Shown here: positions 37,746-50,035 of the stretch, piece after piece
Position numbering within the stretch: position 1 is the first letter of the stretch
Layout of the letters: the number at the start of each line of letters is the position of its first letter
From: Glandiceps talaboti
Taxonomy: Eukaryota > Hemichordata > Enteropneusta > Spengelidae
Direction: 5' to 3'
Length of the DNA stretch: 64,000 nucleotides
NCBI RefSeq assembly: GCF_964340395.1
Contig: NC_135556.1
Location: 25,753,723 to 25,817,722 of the forward strand
Made by a program: the position numbers and the translations under genes
Notes under the pieces: generated by a model
The model's input: the letters and a program-made list of their open reading frames with translations, nothing else
The model's database searches: none
What the model was told of the DNA's origin: nothing

Positions 37746-40700
37746 CCTGTACCTGGCTCCTGTGTTTCTATAACTTGTTATTTTCACATAGTTCTGTCAT
37801 TGGTGAAATTCATTGCACAGATCATGTAGAGACTACAGGGTAATTGTAAATGGGTAGCCAACATGTCTGTGCCCATATAAGCAGACACAGTAGCCTTAAC
37901 TATATGGATAACAAACAAACTGCAAGTCACAAACATACAAAATTATAGTGTGTATGTGAATCAGTAAGAACAAATATTGAAGTTAGGTAAAAAATGTGCT
38001 AACATTCACTGAGTAATCCGTTTTGTATACAGACATGTAGGACATTTAACTGGAAAGTCGGCCAGACACAGAAATGTGAGAAATTAAATGGTGGAAACAG
38101 TGTGAATGAGTCCACATTGAAATCTGGCAGATTATAAATATGCTGAAATGTTGTATTAAAACCATGAAGTTAACAAATATATTACACTAAATAACAGGCA
38201 ATATTTGAAATTTGACTAGTCTTAAGACTTGGTTGTCTGGCCTGACTTTGATGCATGTACTGAGGGTTGACTGTTCTTGTGAATGACATATATTGCCAAA
38301 CCAGGTAGCACAGTCTCCAGGCTAAACTTTGACAAACACACTCATGTCACAGAATGTGTGACCAATATTAGCATGTGAAACACTGAAAATAGAAGAATTT
38401 TGGCACGGCTGTGTACTTTACTTAAAAGTCAAAACAGAATTCTATGGAGGCATTGTAAATAATTTTAGGGGAAAAAAGTCCAATATAAAATAATAACTCA
38501 ATAAAAGCTGTCTGTCAGGAATGCTAATTGTACATTATCCCCATTTTTAGAAAGATTTATCATGGAACTAGTTTTAAACAGCCTAGTTCTGTTTTTATGT
38601 AAAGAGTAATTGACTTGGGTTTACATTTGTCAACATCAATTTATTATGTGGATGTAGAAATAATATGAATTATTGAGTTGATGTGTCTGAACGAGACAAA
38701 ACCGGAATTAATAGTGTCTACTCAAAACAGCTGTTTTCTACCAGACTTAATACTAAAACCCAATCAATCACACTGACACATACTTGAATTCAACTTGACG
38801 GAGGTGATATTTTAATGCATCAGAATTTGATGTAAATTTATAGTGGACATTCCAACAAACTAGGTAACATGGCTATGATGTAGTAATTACTATCATCGTC
38901 ACCACCTGTAGACTTTTAATGAAACTGTTCATATGGTTTAATGTGTGATGTTGACATCCCATTTACGCTACACACTTAATCGCTGTGTTCATTGTATTAC
39001 TGTTGTTAACATTTCATGACCAGTAATGTGTCTTCATCTTTGGAATGTTGGCTATTTGCAATAAGATTGACAGTCAACTAGTTGTGTTGGTGCTTGCTAG
39101 TTTACAATCCCCTTTTAATTAAAAAAAGTTATTTTGCAATTGAGGTACTAAATGTTTTAAGGGGATTGACAAGTATTGATTTAGTAAAAACTGGATCAAA
39201 TATGTGACAGCACAACAAAAACACGACTTATTTGTTTGAAATTTCAATTTGAATTAACACCACAAAAACACATTGTTTTGATAAACTTATAATATGTTGC
39301 TATGATTTTAAACATGTTAAGATGCAATGTGGTATATTGGCTTCAACAGTTTATGACAAATCTGTTGCCATAGTAACTAATATTAACATGTCTGAAGGAT
39401 GTATTGGACTATATTCATTGATTCCACAATTACCATTTTTTTTCAATTTTATTTTCATTACTATTATTATTCTTATTTACATCTCTCTCTGATAAAAGGG
39501 AAAAGACTTATTTCCTGGCTATGAGGTCACTAGCAGACATCTATTACAACAAAGGATGTTATGCAGTAAATATTTCCCAAAGCCTAAAGCCTAGGGAAAC
39601 AGTTGCAGCAAAGCAGTAGAAGGGGTTAAAATATGACATCTACTAGTGCATAGAATAAGTGGTTTTTTATAACACATTGATTTACTTTCTGCCTCAAGAA
39701 ATTGTTGCTACATAATGGACCCTTGGGGTAATAGACATCACTATAGTGCCCTCATAGCCGGGCAGTAAGTGTATAACGAACTAATATGTTACATGAGGAT
39801 CAACTGACTTTAATAGGATAAACCATTTTTTACCCTCACTGATTTCATCGAAGTGTCTACTATATTGTAATGAAACTTTATCTATGGTACCTATTAAAGT
39901 AATACATGAATGGTCTTTTTTCAAATGGCAAAATTATCTAAAAATATTAAACCTAACTTCAATAGAATGTGCTGTCGTTAAAAAAATGAAGTAGAGTTTA
40001 CTAAAATGTCAGATATCAAAGATAGTTGCCAAATGAAAGCTTAAAGACTCTGAAGAGAACAAAGATGTACTCATTTTTTTTTAAAAAAAGAGTAAAATCT
40101 GTCATTTTCTCCAACATTCATGCTGATTCTGGATATTTTTAAATCTTATTTCACCCAATATCAGTATTCTGTTTAGCTGGCAAATTCTTTTAAGATTCTG
40201 CCAATTTCTTACAATTTTACTCGTCCTCTCTCTAAATGGCAGACTTTGTCACAATTAGAGATACTATGTCTTATCTGGATGGCGTCATTATTGTGTTTTA
40301 ATAAGCTTTTGTGTTAACAAGCTGAATAAGAAATGAGTTCATATCAGCTCTTTTCAGAGTCTTTAGTCTTTCAGTTGGCATAACCTGCATCCTATCTACA
40401 AACATTGCCTGAGATTTAAACTCTATAGTATCAGTAATCAGTGGGTAATGCTTTGAATTTTTCATAAGCCACTTCCAATCTGAAGTCTAAACAGATTACA
40501 AAATCTTATCAGTTGACTGTTTTTCATCTAATTGCAGCTAAATGCACCTGTGTCTTCAATTTCTACATAAATCTCATATTCAAAACAAACAGTTATGAAA
40601 TCCTCAGAAGCCGTACAACATCACATGCAAATAACTGGGAATTCCTTTGAAGCCATACAACTGTGGATGCAAATAACTCAAAATTCCTTGGAAACCATGG

Positions 40701-43520
40701 AGCAGACACTAGGAAATCTTTGGAAATCCTAAAACTGCTAGTGCAAACAATTCTAAAAATTTTGTTAAAATGTAATGTTGACCTTAAACTTGAAAATTAC
40801 AGCAAGTAGTAACAATTGATAGCCTCATGGCTTATGCTTCCATGTTTTTATGCAAACATTGACAACTCAGGAATTTCTGATGTTGGTTTTCCAAATCCTT
40901 GAGTGAATACAGTGTTAGTTTGCTGTACAAAGACAGATTCTGCATAACATAGTTTTCAGATTTGCTGTGTCTTCAAGTTCACTGCACATTTCAGTCACTT
41001 TTGCCAAAATTTCAAAAGGTGTTCAAAAAATCTGAGAAAGATTTTCAAAAAGTGGGTTAAGAAGTGAAGAATTATAGTTCTGATATTGTTTACGTTAGAT
41101 TTACCTAATTCAAAATTTAGCATAATCTTTACAATTCATATAAAAGTTGCTTGACATTTTTTGTACAAACAAATTGTATGAAAATTAATATATATTTCCT
41201 TTAATAATGTTAATGCAAATTCAATGTCAATGAAATCACTTATTTTCCTTAACTTTGAGTAAAGTACAATGCAAGTATTTATACATAACTCAAGAACTAT
41301 TTTTGTACATGTACAGTGAAGGAAACTTGCATATTATCCATAATCATTTATTTTCAGACTTCAACTCACTAACATTTGAAATATTTTACGAAGTTTTTGA
41401 ACTAGTTTTTAAAAAAGTGCATATTTTACATAGACATTTGATTTAAACACACAATGAATCTCGAGTACTTTGTGGTCTGCAAAGGGCAGAAACTGTCCAG
41501 CATAGTTGAACAAAGGTCAGTGAATCATATAAAATGATATAAATTCATATCACATAATACATCCACATTGAAATTAAAATCATGTTTAAATTTCCTGTTG
41601 GATTAATCAGTTATGTCAAATATTTACCCATCTTTTTGATTAATTTTTGTTTTGATATCAGCTTTGTTTCTAAGTAGAAATGGAAAACCTACTTAACACA
41701 TGATCAAAGTTGAGAATTCATTAACTTTGGTTAAAACTGGATTATCTAGCAAATAATCTGGTGTGTTATGGGTGTGTAAAGACCACACTCTAGTAATAAT
41801 GTATGTTTTTGCCACCAAGGTGCTAATGTAATGTTTGTGTTACAGGGAGGGACTGGGAGTTAATACACTCAATTTAAGAACAACATTCACACCAAACAGT
41901 CAAAGAAAACTTTTAAAGGTAGTGTTATTGTTGTATGGCTTCTGCACTTGAGATGAGTTAAAGTGTCAAGGTCAAAGTCAAATGATCTGACATATGCCGC
42001 ACTGAAAATAAATGTTAATCCCATAGCTGTTTAGTAAATGGTGGAGTTCTTATTTATAACATGAAGGACAGCTGTGTAAAAACAAAACAAGATGTACGTT
42101 ATCATTAGGTGTCTGAGATAGGTTCAGTGTCAAGGTCAAAGTCAAACATCAGGAGTTTTAAAACAATGAAAAGGAACATGTTCATACCATTCATCAGTAG
42201 TAAACATTGAACTTGTAATTGACATTCTATCAGAAGTAATTCACTACAAAAACTGCTAGAATCTTCCGACTTGTATTGCACCGTGAGACTGGTTTAACAG
42301 ATGGGATATATTTAAACAGGATTTAATTTTTATATTAATTTTTGCCACTGCTCTTTAAATCATAGATGACAGATCATAGATTTATTACGTACAAAATTGT
42401 GAAAAGTTGTGTGACTGAAAACATAGAAGTTGCATACATTCCAAAAGCTCTTTGAAAGGCCGAATATGTCTGAACATATCACGGCAGATTGATTGAATTG
42501 TGCAATGTATGACTTAGCCCAATTCAGCGCTATAATAATACAGCAGTTTGAACACCATTATAGGATAAAGTACACTATCATATCATCATATCGGCCATCA
42601 AATGCAAAACAGAGTACCTAGCCAATAATAGTTTGTCTTTAAAATGTGTAGGAAAGATGTTATACTGGTTCTGTCAAAGGTTTTTGCAATTTATGACGAT
42701 ATATATAGCACAATGATTACTTTAGTAATCTATAGAACCATCCCCTGTGTATAAAACTGACTCTTTTTTTTAACAGAGTTTACTTTTAATGCATTTCTCA
42801 ATATACACAATTTTCTTGTCATTGTTACAGATAGGGACATCTGAAATAAATGCCAGCGGAATGAAGTATACTGTCTATGGGCAATATCTCACACCACCCC
42901 TTGGTGGTCTGATTGTCTGAGGCAATATCAAAGAAAAAGTACCACCTGATGTCAAAATTGCAAATGTTTTATGAAGATGAAATCAAAAATAGAAAACTCA
43001 ATACACATTGCCTATTATGTAGAAATGTTAGAGATATATCACAGTCCTAATATAGATGTTTGCATCTCAGTATTGAGAAGTCATCTACAAACCTCATTTT
43101 AAGCATATTTTTACCATTTGGTTCTCAGCCTCACATTCTGTTGGGGGGCTGTAATATAGAATATTGATGAATCAATTGTTTATTAGTTTGCCAACTATAA
43201 TAGATTCCTCAAGTCATCAGAAGACAGACTCTTTCATCAAAGTTATCATTTTTACAACATACTGGTTTTTTTTGCAACTTTAATTATGCTTGATATGTTT
43301 CTTATTACTGGGAAATAAAACAAATTATGAAAAAAAAACCTGTATAATGACCAAGTCATCACATTAATGTAATCCCTATAGTTGGCATTCTTGTCTGTTT
43401 ATTGACACTGACATCAACCGTATCTCCCTTCTAATAATTTCCAAATGTCATCATGTCATAGAAGATAAAATCAGTAAGTCATCCGTGAATGGAGATTTGA
43501 ACATCATTCCTATTCAATTT
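37746..43520. other. CpG-poor DNA, no gene recognised
   Basis: Nearly 6 kb of AT-rich sequence without a tandem array of note. Two copies of a 20-base phrase GTGTCAAGGTCAAAGTCAAA (41964 and 42128) include direct hormone-receptor-like half sites. No coding exon or RNA gene was recognised on either strand. Confidence 0.5.
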
Positions 43521-43599
43521 CAGTTACATGGGAAATAGATTAGGCAATGGAATTGAACTCAGTTACATGGGAAATAGATTAGGGAATGGAATTGAACTT
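43521..43599. repeat. 39-bp tandem duplication
   Basis: CAGTTACATGGGAAATAGAT (43521) recurs 39 bp later as two near-identical copies ending GGAATTGAACT. Confidence 0.9.
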
Positions 43600-45117
43600 T
43601 AATAATGATAATACTAATCCATTCAATATCATTTACAACTTTAAAGAAGACAACACCAAATCTGTAAATTTTAGCTCATACACCAGTTTTATTTCCCCCT
43701 TCAGAGAATATAAGAAAAACATACCATATCACCATGGCAACTGCAGATGTTACAACCATGTTTCTTCATATAAATGTTAATACAAATATTTGTGATAACA
43801 TAGATCATATCATGTCTAAACTTTTAATCAACTGAGTTGTACTTCATTGAAGTTAGGAAATTTGATTCTTAATAACAATAGTAACCAATGTCCCCTTTAA
43901 CTTACTGATTTTTATCAAATCATACCCTGTTCACCAATAAAAATCAATTTAATCAGACTTAGCATCTAGTGTGAAAATCTTCTAAGGTCAAATGAAATAC
44001 TGTACATACATGACTTGATAGCTACCATACAACTACTGTACATGGCTCCTACCCTACAACTACTGTACATGACTCCTACCCTACCAACTCTCTCTTTTCA
44101 TCATTTCATAACACCTAACTATTCTGGAGTTTTAAACTCTTCTTTTTTTCAAAATGATAAACACACAAACTATTTCATTTGACCATAGTAAGACAATCGC
44201 CTCTTTTAATGATATAAAACCCATTACATGCAGTGGATGTCAACATTTCTTAAAGAAATATATTTGCAAAATATTAGTTCTACAGTATCCCCTGATTCCT
44301 TTTACTAGCTGTTAAACTATGTACCTCAGGATTTGATTTATAACCATAAAATAGACATCAGATTTCTACTTTGACAAATAAAGTATAATTGAACTCTCTC
44401 CAATAATTTTCTGCAGCCATATATATTTTTCCCTTCTATCAAAGGATTCCTTATTTTTTCCCCTTATAAAAATTATCTTTTGATATACAAATGTACAACT
44501 TATTTAGTTTAGAAGTGATTTTTTTCTCACGTATAAAAGCTTGTTTGTTCGAAAGCATTGTTGTCAATAGTAACCAATCCTTGGAAATGATAAATTTTTC
44601 TTATGTTGTACATAGTTGTAATTTTGTGATGCCATTCATATCATTGAGTTGATGGACGGTTTATACAATAGCAACCAAAACTTCCGGTCTCAAATGTTGT
44701 GTTTGTCAGATGGTATGACATGAGTGAGTGGGATTACCAGCCTCACTTTCATTTCAAAACATTATTTTGGGACAAGTGAGAACAGTATATACAACCAGGG
44801 GTTCATATTGCTAATTTCATGTATGTTAAGAGGTATATCCTATCCCTCTCCATATGTTAACCCTTACCCAAACCACCTAACCTGATAGCAAATGTGCATA
44901 CCCTGTATAGTTTAATAATTCACTGTTCTACACCCTTCCTTATAGTTATGTTTTGTTTATGCATGCAAGTAAGCATTATGACTCTAAACCTCACATTTTC
45001 AGTACAAGATTCAACAAAGATTGTGAATTTTTAGTCCCTCATTCAAGCAGTAGCCATAAAACCTACCATTATGTCTTGAATAGTTAAACTGTAGAATAGT
45101 GAAACAGTGTGTCATCA
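43600..45117. other. MAT2B 3' flank / possible 3'UTR
   Basis: Downstream of the MAT2B stop. A 27-bp near-duplicate CTACAACTACTGTACATGRC lies at about 44025-44080. The nearest exact AATAAA on the minus strand that I noticed is at 43688-43693; variant hexamers (CATAAA near 44957, TATAAA near 44661) are closer. The 3' end cannot be fixed from sequence. Confidence 0.4.
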
Positions 45118-45375
45118 TTATTTCTTGAGGAAAGGTTGAAGTGCCTCTTTTATACCTTCTGCAAATGGTGTATCTTTAGTTGTAACACCAATACCTTCTA
45201 ATTTAGATCGATCTAGTTGACAGTTGTGTGGTCTGGGTGTACCTGTTGGTGGTTCTCTGTCGGCAACAAGATGGTCGCTGGGAAGATCAAATACTTCGGT
45301 CATTGTTTTAGCCATGGTGTATTTTGTCATCACCTCATTGGCACTCCAATGAAAGATACCCTTAATAGACGAATC
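45118..45375 (-). CDS. MAT2B: MAT2B exon 5 (C-terminal)
   Basis: Residues 214-298, following acceptor TTGCTTTCCTTTCAG (phase 0). It opens DSSIKGIFHWSANEVMTKY, the most conserved C-terminal stretch of MAT2B, and continues through LPSDHL and PRPHNCQLDRSKLE, where NCQLD-SKLE matches the RmlD-like substrate-domain motif. It ends GIKEALQPFLKK then TAA at 45118. Vertebrate MAT2B extends about ten residues past the PFL motif, so this protein lacks that tail. Upstream codons in the same open frame (to 45597) belong to intron 4. Confidence 0.96.
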   Translation of the reverse strand, partial: DSSIKGIFHWSANEVMTKYTMAKTMTEVFDLPSDHLVADREPPTGTPRPHNCQLDRSKLEGIGVTTKDTPFAEGIKEALQPFLKK

Positions 45376-47562
45376 CTGAAAGGAAAGCAAGACAAATTTT
45401 AATTGACTAATTTTCAGAGAATTTTTGTATTTCTCAGTTGACACCAAGGAACAAAGGTTAGTGCAATCTTTAATATAGAAATTACATTCTGATGTTCTGT
45501 GACAAATCCTAGAAACAAAATATACGAAAATTTTATCACAAGTTTTGGAATCACATTCTGTTGACATCTTCAAGTAAAACATTCCAAAGCAGAACATTGT
45601 AACATTTGTGTTATTAAAATGTTAATTATTGTAAATGTTTCATATTCAAAATTTATACTTTACTCTGAGTTTCTACAAGACTGTGCTAAATCTTTAGGTG
45701 ATAAAGTTTGAACTTTTAAAAACATTGTTATGACATTCACGTACATTTAAGTCAGTCCTCTAGGTTAAGTCTTCCTTTTAAAGTATTTGCTGGATTATAT
45801 ACTTTCTTTAACAACAGAAGTTGTGGAAATTTGGATCAACTCATATATATAAATAAATGGAAAACTTTTTCAAAGTTTTATTTACACACCATGAGGTATT
45901 CAGGGTGACATATGAATGTGAACCAGACACTGACCGCTACAAGGAACTTGGGTTTTTGTTTCAGACAAAACTGTAGGAAAACAAGTGACATTTTTCTGTG
46001 CTAAACCTTTAATCCAGCTTAGAAATAAGATAATTTGAAAGTAAACCATTACTCATTCCACTCATCACTTTAGTCTAATCTTTCTAATTTGAGAATTTAG
46101 TAGGAAATTCTCTGGAGTCTGACACCCATCCGCAAAAGCTCTATTACAACATTCTCTTTAGTCTGCGACAAAATCCTTAAGGGTGAACGTTGACTTGAAT
46201 CAAATGATAATTTCAGAATATTGTTCAGTACAAAAACTCAGTGTGATACAAAACTAGTGCAAAAAGTAGTCATAATTTATGATGTTAATGTAGAGGTAAA
46301 TTTTAATCCAAATAAATTGCCGAGTCATTCTACCACCGTTCCTTATCCAAATTATGGTATAAAATCTACTGGAAGTTATGTGAATTTTATCTGATTTCAC
46401 CTGTCTATTATTGGGGTCTATAAGTAAACTTTAGTAAAAACATGGCTTCAGGAAAATCTACATTTTAGAAGTCAAATAATATTATCAGCATTGTATAATA
46501 ATGGTACAATAAAAGTATTATATTTTGACAAAAATTTGATAGATTGTGTTATTTGATAATAAAACCACACAATTTCAAAATTCCCCATAGTTTAATTTGA
46601 AAACGGCTGGCAGCTTAATTAATATATACGACATATCCTAAAAAATCAATGCACATTTGAAAAGTGTTTCACTAATATTTACATATGGGCATCAGAGACC
46701 AATTTCACTCATTCTTTATACCCTTTTTTGATGATTTTGATAACATTTTAGTGAGTTGATAACATTTCAGAGAGTCGAATTGAGAGATCTTTAGAAAAAG
46801 TAACAAAATATGTATTTCTAGATAACCAATCTTCAGTCTTCAATGACAAACCTTAGTACATATGACATTACAAGAAGCTAAAGCTTGTTGCAAACAAAAA
46901 CCCAACCCTCCCAAATCCTAATGTTGTAATTGGGTTGGTCTTTGATGACAAAACTCAGCCATCATGACTTCACAACCAGCTAAGCATGTAGAAACAAAGC
47001 CCAACCCTTGACTGTCCCTAATCCCTGTACAACCACACACCCCATCAATTAATTCTCCAACCTGGCATTAAATTACTATGTCTGATATCTTAATGCACAA
47101 GATTTAAAAAAGAAGACAACATTTTTATCATCACATAACTGGAACAAACTGCCATGCCTGAAATAATATTTTATGCCCATCTATATTCTATTAATAAACA
47201 TATCTGTATTGCTATCACCATAGAGTGTTTTCACAGTCTTGGCTGTCATGGCAACCATAAATTGTGTTTAGGAGTACTCTAACATTTATGATGTCATACT
47301 TGGTGAGATTTATGATGTCATAATAAACTCTACTCATCCCATTTAAGGAGACTAAAACTAAAACTGTCAAAATACTGTATGGGGTAGTCAGAGGGTAAAG
47401 AATTTATTTTACTCATTTTGGCGATACCTTATATCAACACAAAATACAGTAGAAGTCAGATGAGATACTAAATACAGTGAATGCTTTCTCATATCAGTGA
47501 TAAAATGAACTAAATGTCTATAGTAAACTGATACAAAATTTAGTGATAGTTAGATGGGATCT

Positions 47563-47998
47563 TACAATTTGGTTATTTCATTAGGACTTATCTTGGGGTA
47601 TACAATTTGGTTATTTCATTAGGACTTATCTAGGGTTTACAATTTGGTTATTTCATTAGGACTTATCTTGGGGTATACAATTTGGTTATTTTATTAGGAC
47701 TTATCTTGGGGTTTACAATTTGGTTATTTCATTAGGACTTATCTTGGGGTATACAATTTGGTTATTTCATTAGGACTTATCTTGGGGTATACAATTTGGT
47801 TATTTCATTAGGACTTATCTTGGGGTATACAATTTGGTTATTTCATTAGGACTTATCTTGGGGTTTACAATTTGGTTATTTCATTAGGACTTATCTTGGG
47901 GTTTACAATTTGGTTATTTCATTAGGACTTATCTTGGGGTATACAATTTGGTTATTTCATTAGGACTTATCTTGGGGTTTACAATTTGGTTATTTTGA
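47563..47998. repeat. 37/38-bp minisatellite (about 11.5 copies)
   Basis: TACAATTTGGTTATTTCATT followed by AGGACTTATCTTGGGGT(A) repeats with a 37-38-bp period (47563, 47601, 47638). Units are almost identical, alternating GGGGTA and GGGGTT, which indicates recent expansion inside MAT2B intron 4. Confidence 0.97.
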
Positions 47999-48399
47999 AA
48001 GCCAAGTTTTAGTGATATGAAGAATAAAAAGTGCTAAAAAATAAAAAATACTGTCGTTAAAAAGTCAGGCTTTATTGTTGTAGACTTTTTAGAAAGTCAG
48101 GCGACAAGACAAAAATACTGACTTTTAGACTTTTAGAAAGCCAAACATTTATTGGTAAGATTAGAATAAATGAGATATGATAGTCAATGGTTCAGTCACA
48201 GCTGACTAAGTTTTCATCAACTGATATACAACTGACTTGTAACTACAATAAGTCACCTTTCACACAAATTGTCTAAAACTCTACTTACTATTTTGTGATC
48301 AATGTTCATTTGTCTTTCTGCTGCTAAGTTTTCTATTCAGGTTGTTGAGTAGATTGATCAATGGTGATTGTGTAGTGACTTGTGACTGACTGGGGTGCA

Positions 48400-48571
48400 T
48401 GTGTGTGTATGTGACTGTCTCTGTGTGTGTGTGTGTGTGGGGGGGCAGGGTTATGTGTATGGGGATGTATGTGTGTGTTGGGGGTGGGTGGGTGGTGGGT
48501 ATGTGTGTGAATGGTTTAGGTGTGGGGTGGCATGTATATGTTTGTGTATTGTGTGGATATGTGTATGTGTA

Positions 48572-48650
<79 letters not shown>

Positions 48651-48748
48651 ATGTGTGTGTGTGTGTGCATGTTGGAGTATGTCAAGAAAATGGGCATTTC
48701 CCTATAGGAAAAACATCTATTTTTCTGACATATCCCCCCCCCCCCCAC

Positions 48749-48817
<69 letters not shown>

Positions 48818-48845
48818 TACATACACATATCCACACAATACACAA
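48400..48845. repeat. TG/CA microsatellite forming a 302-bp palindrome
   Basis: TG-rich DNA (48400-48680) and CA-rich DNA (48748-48845) flank a short unique centre. The 26-bp segment TGTGTATTGTGTGGATATGT + GTATGT at 48543-48568 is present as its exact complement at 48819-48844. The centre (48673-48735) is itself an imperfect inverted repeat around CCTATAGG (48701-48708), with GTATGTCAAGAAAAT opposed to ATTTTTCTGACATA. This shows an inverted repeat rather than two independent microsatellites. It lies in MAT2B intron 4. Confidence 0.9.
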
Positions 48846-48849
48846 GTGA

Positions 48850-49072
48850 GAGTAGATGATGTCACTGTGAAAGTAGATTATGTCACTGTGAAAATAGATG
48901 ATGTCACTGTGAGAGTAGATAATGTCACTTTGAAAGTAGATGATGTCACTATGAAAGTAGATGATGTCACTGTGAAAATAGATGATGTCACTGTGAAAGT
49001 AGATGATGTCACTGTGAAAATAGATGATGTCACTCTGAAAGTAGATGATGTCACTGTGAAAGTAGATGATTG
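48850..49072. repeat. 21-bp minisatellite carrying TGATGTCA motifs
   Basis: GATGATGTCACTGTGAAAGT + A repeats about ten times with few changes (AAAATA, AGAGTA, CTTTGA variants). The 21-bp period keeps frames open on both strands (DDVTVKV-type on plus, SSTFTVT-type on minus). These are artefacts of the period, not genes. It adjoins the palindromic TG/CA array. Confidence 0.96.
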
Positions 49073-49841
49073 AGTGGCTAAAAGAGATGATGTCATTGCA
49101 AAACTATACCTTTCAAAAAGCTTTGTGCAAGACAGACAAGAGGATTATTTTGAATGATAATACTTGTCTGGTATAAAGTGCTATCAAATAATATGATTAC
49201 ACAAAGAAAGAAAAAATCCTTGATAATCCACATGTCTCCTAACTAGCCCCTTTAAAGGTAATATCAATGTCAGCAAATCCAAATATACTGTCTGTATATT
49301 CTAACATACACATCATTTTGTGTGTGAAATTACTACTGGGAGAGAAAACATGATACATTAATGATACATTAGTGTAATGCAGACATATACTACTTGGTGA
49401 TTTAAATGTTCATTACAAACACAGACCAATATAATTACCGAGATATTATCACTCAAATCTCATCACATCAAATAAAAGAAAGACATTTTTTTATCTAATT
49501 TGACTTCAAAAACTGTAGTCGGAAAGGTTAATGTAAGAATTGAATAAATATCACCTTAGTGTAGAATCTTATGCATGTAGATATAAGGAACTCATTTTCT
49601 ATTTATCATGTCTTAGTACTTATAAAAACATCTATGCAAAGAAATAATTTGGAGACAATAGAAAACATTTGTCAAAAATAACATAATAGGAACGCTACTC
49701 TATTGGGTATTTCTGAAAATTTCTTTGTTTAAGTTTTGAAAGCGATTTTTCAGAGAGATATTGAAGTCTTAACTTTATTGTATATGCCTCATTGAATGTT
49801 AGCATATACTCATCGAGAGTGTGTCTAGACGCTTTAATCAC

Positions 49842-50035
49842 CTCTAGTCTTTCTTCAGCCAGATTTCTAATAACCACAGCGATATCTTTGACATGGGTTG
49901 GATATCGAATCTGTACGTCATTCATAGGTGCTGCTTTACTGCTATCCAGAACAGACTTGAATAATGTGGTAACTGCACTCTCGTCTAATGATTCAAGCTG
50001 TCCATACAGGATTGGTATTCGTAGAACTGCACATT
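49842..50035 (-). CDS. MAT2B: MAT2B exon 4
   Basis: A 194-bp exon, acceptor GTGATTTACAG (50046-50036), phase 1 in and phase 0 out. It encodes residues 150-213: [20 protein letters not shown], then [10 protein letters not shown] and [20 protein letters not shown], ending [12 protein letters not shown] and the R-(F/Y)PTHVKD-hydrophobic motif are diagnostic for the MAT2B/RmlD group and sit in the usual order and spacing. The first codon (GAA, E149) is split across intron 3. Confidence 0.96.

Larger units (their letters stand above)
45376..49841 (-). other. MAT2B intron 4 (about 4.5 kb)
   Basis: Donor GTGATT at 49841 is non-consensus after GT; acceptor CTTTCAG at 45376. Both are required by the protein alignment (RLE-DSSIKG). 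Besides the arrays listed separately (47.56-48.0, 48.4-49.07 kb), the intron is AT-rich and CpG-poor, with a weak 100-bp duplication around AAACCCAACCCT / AAGCCCAACCCT (46899 and 46998). No nested gene was recognised. Confidence 0.85.

Noticed and set aside
45217-45402. Plus-strand frame over MAT2B exon 5
   Set aside because: Shadow of the minus-strand exon.
48299-48865. 188-codon and 154-codon frames in MAT2B intron 4
   Set aside because: TG/CA-rich palindrome translated; no splice compatibility with MAT2B.
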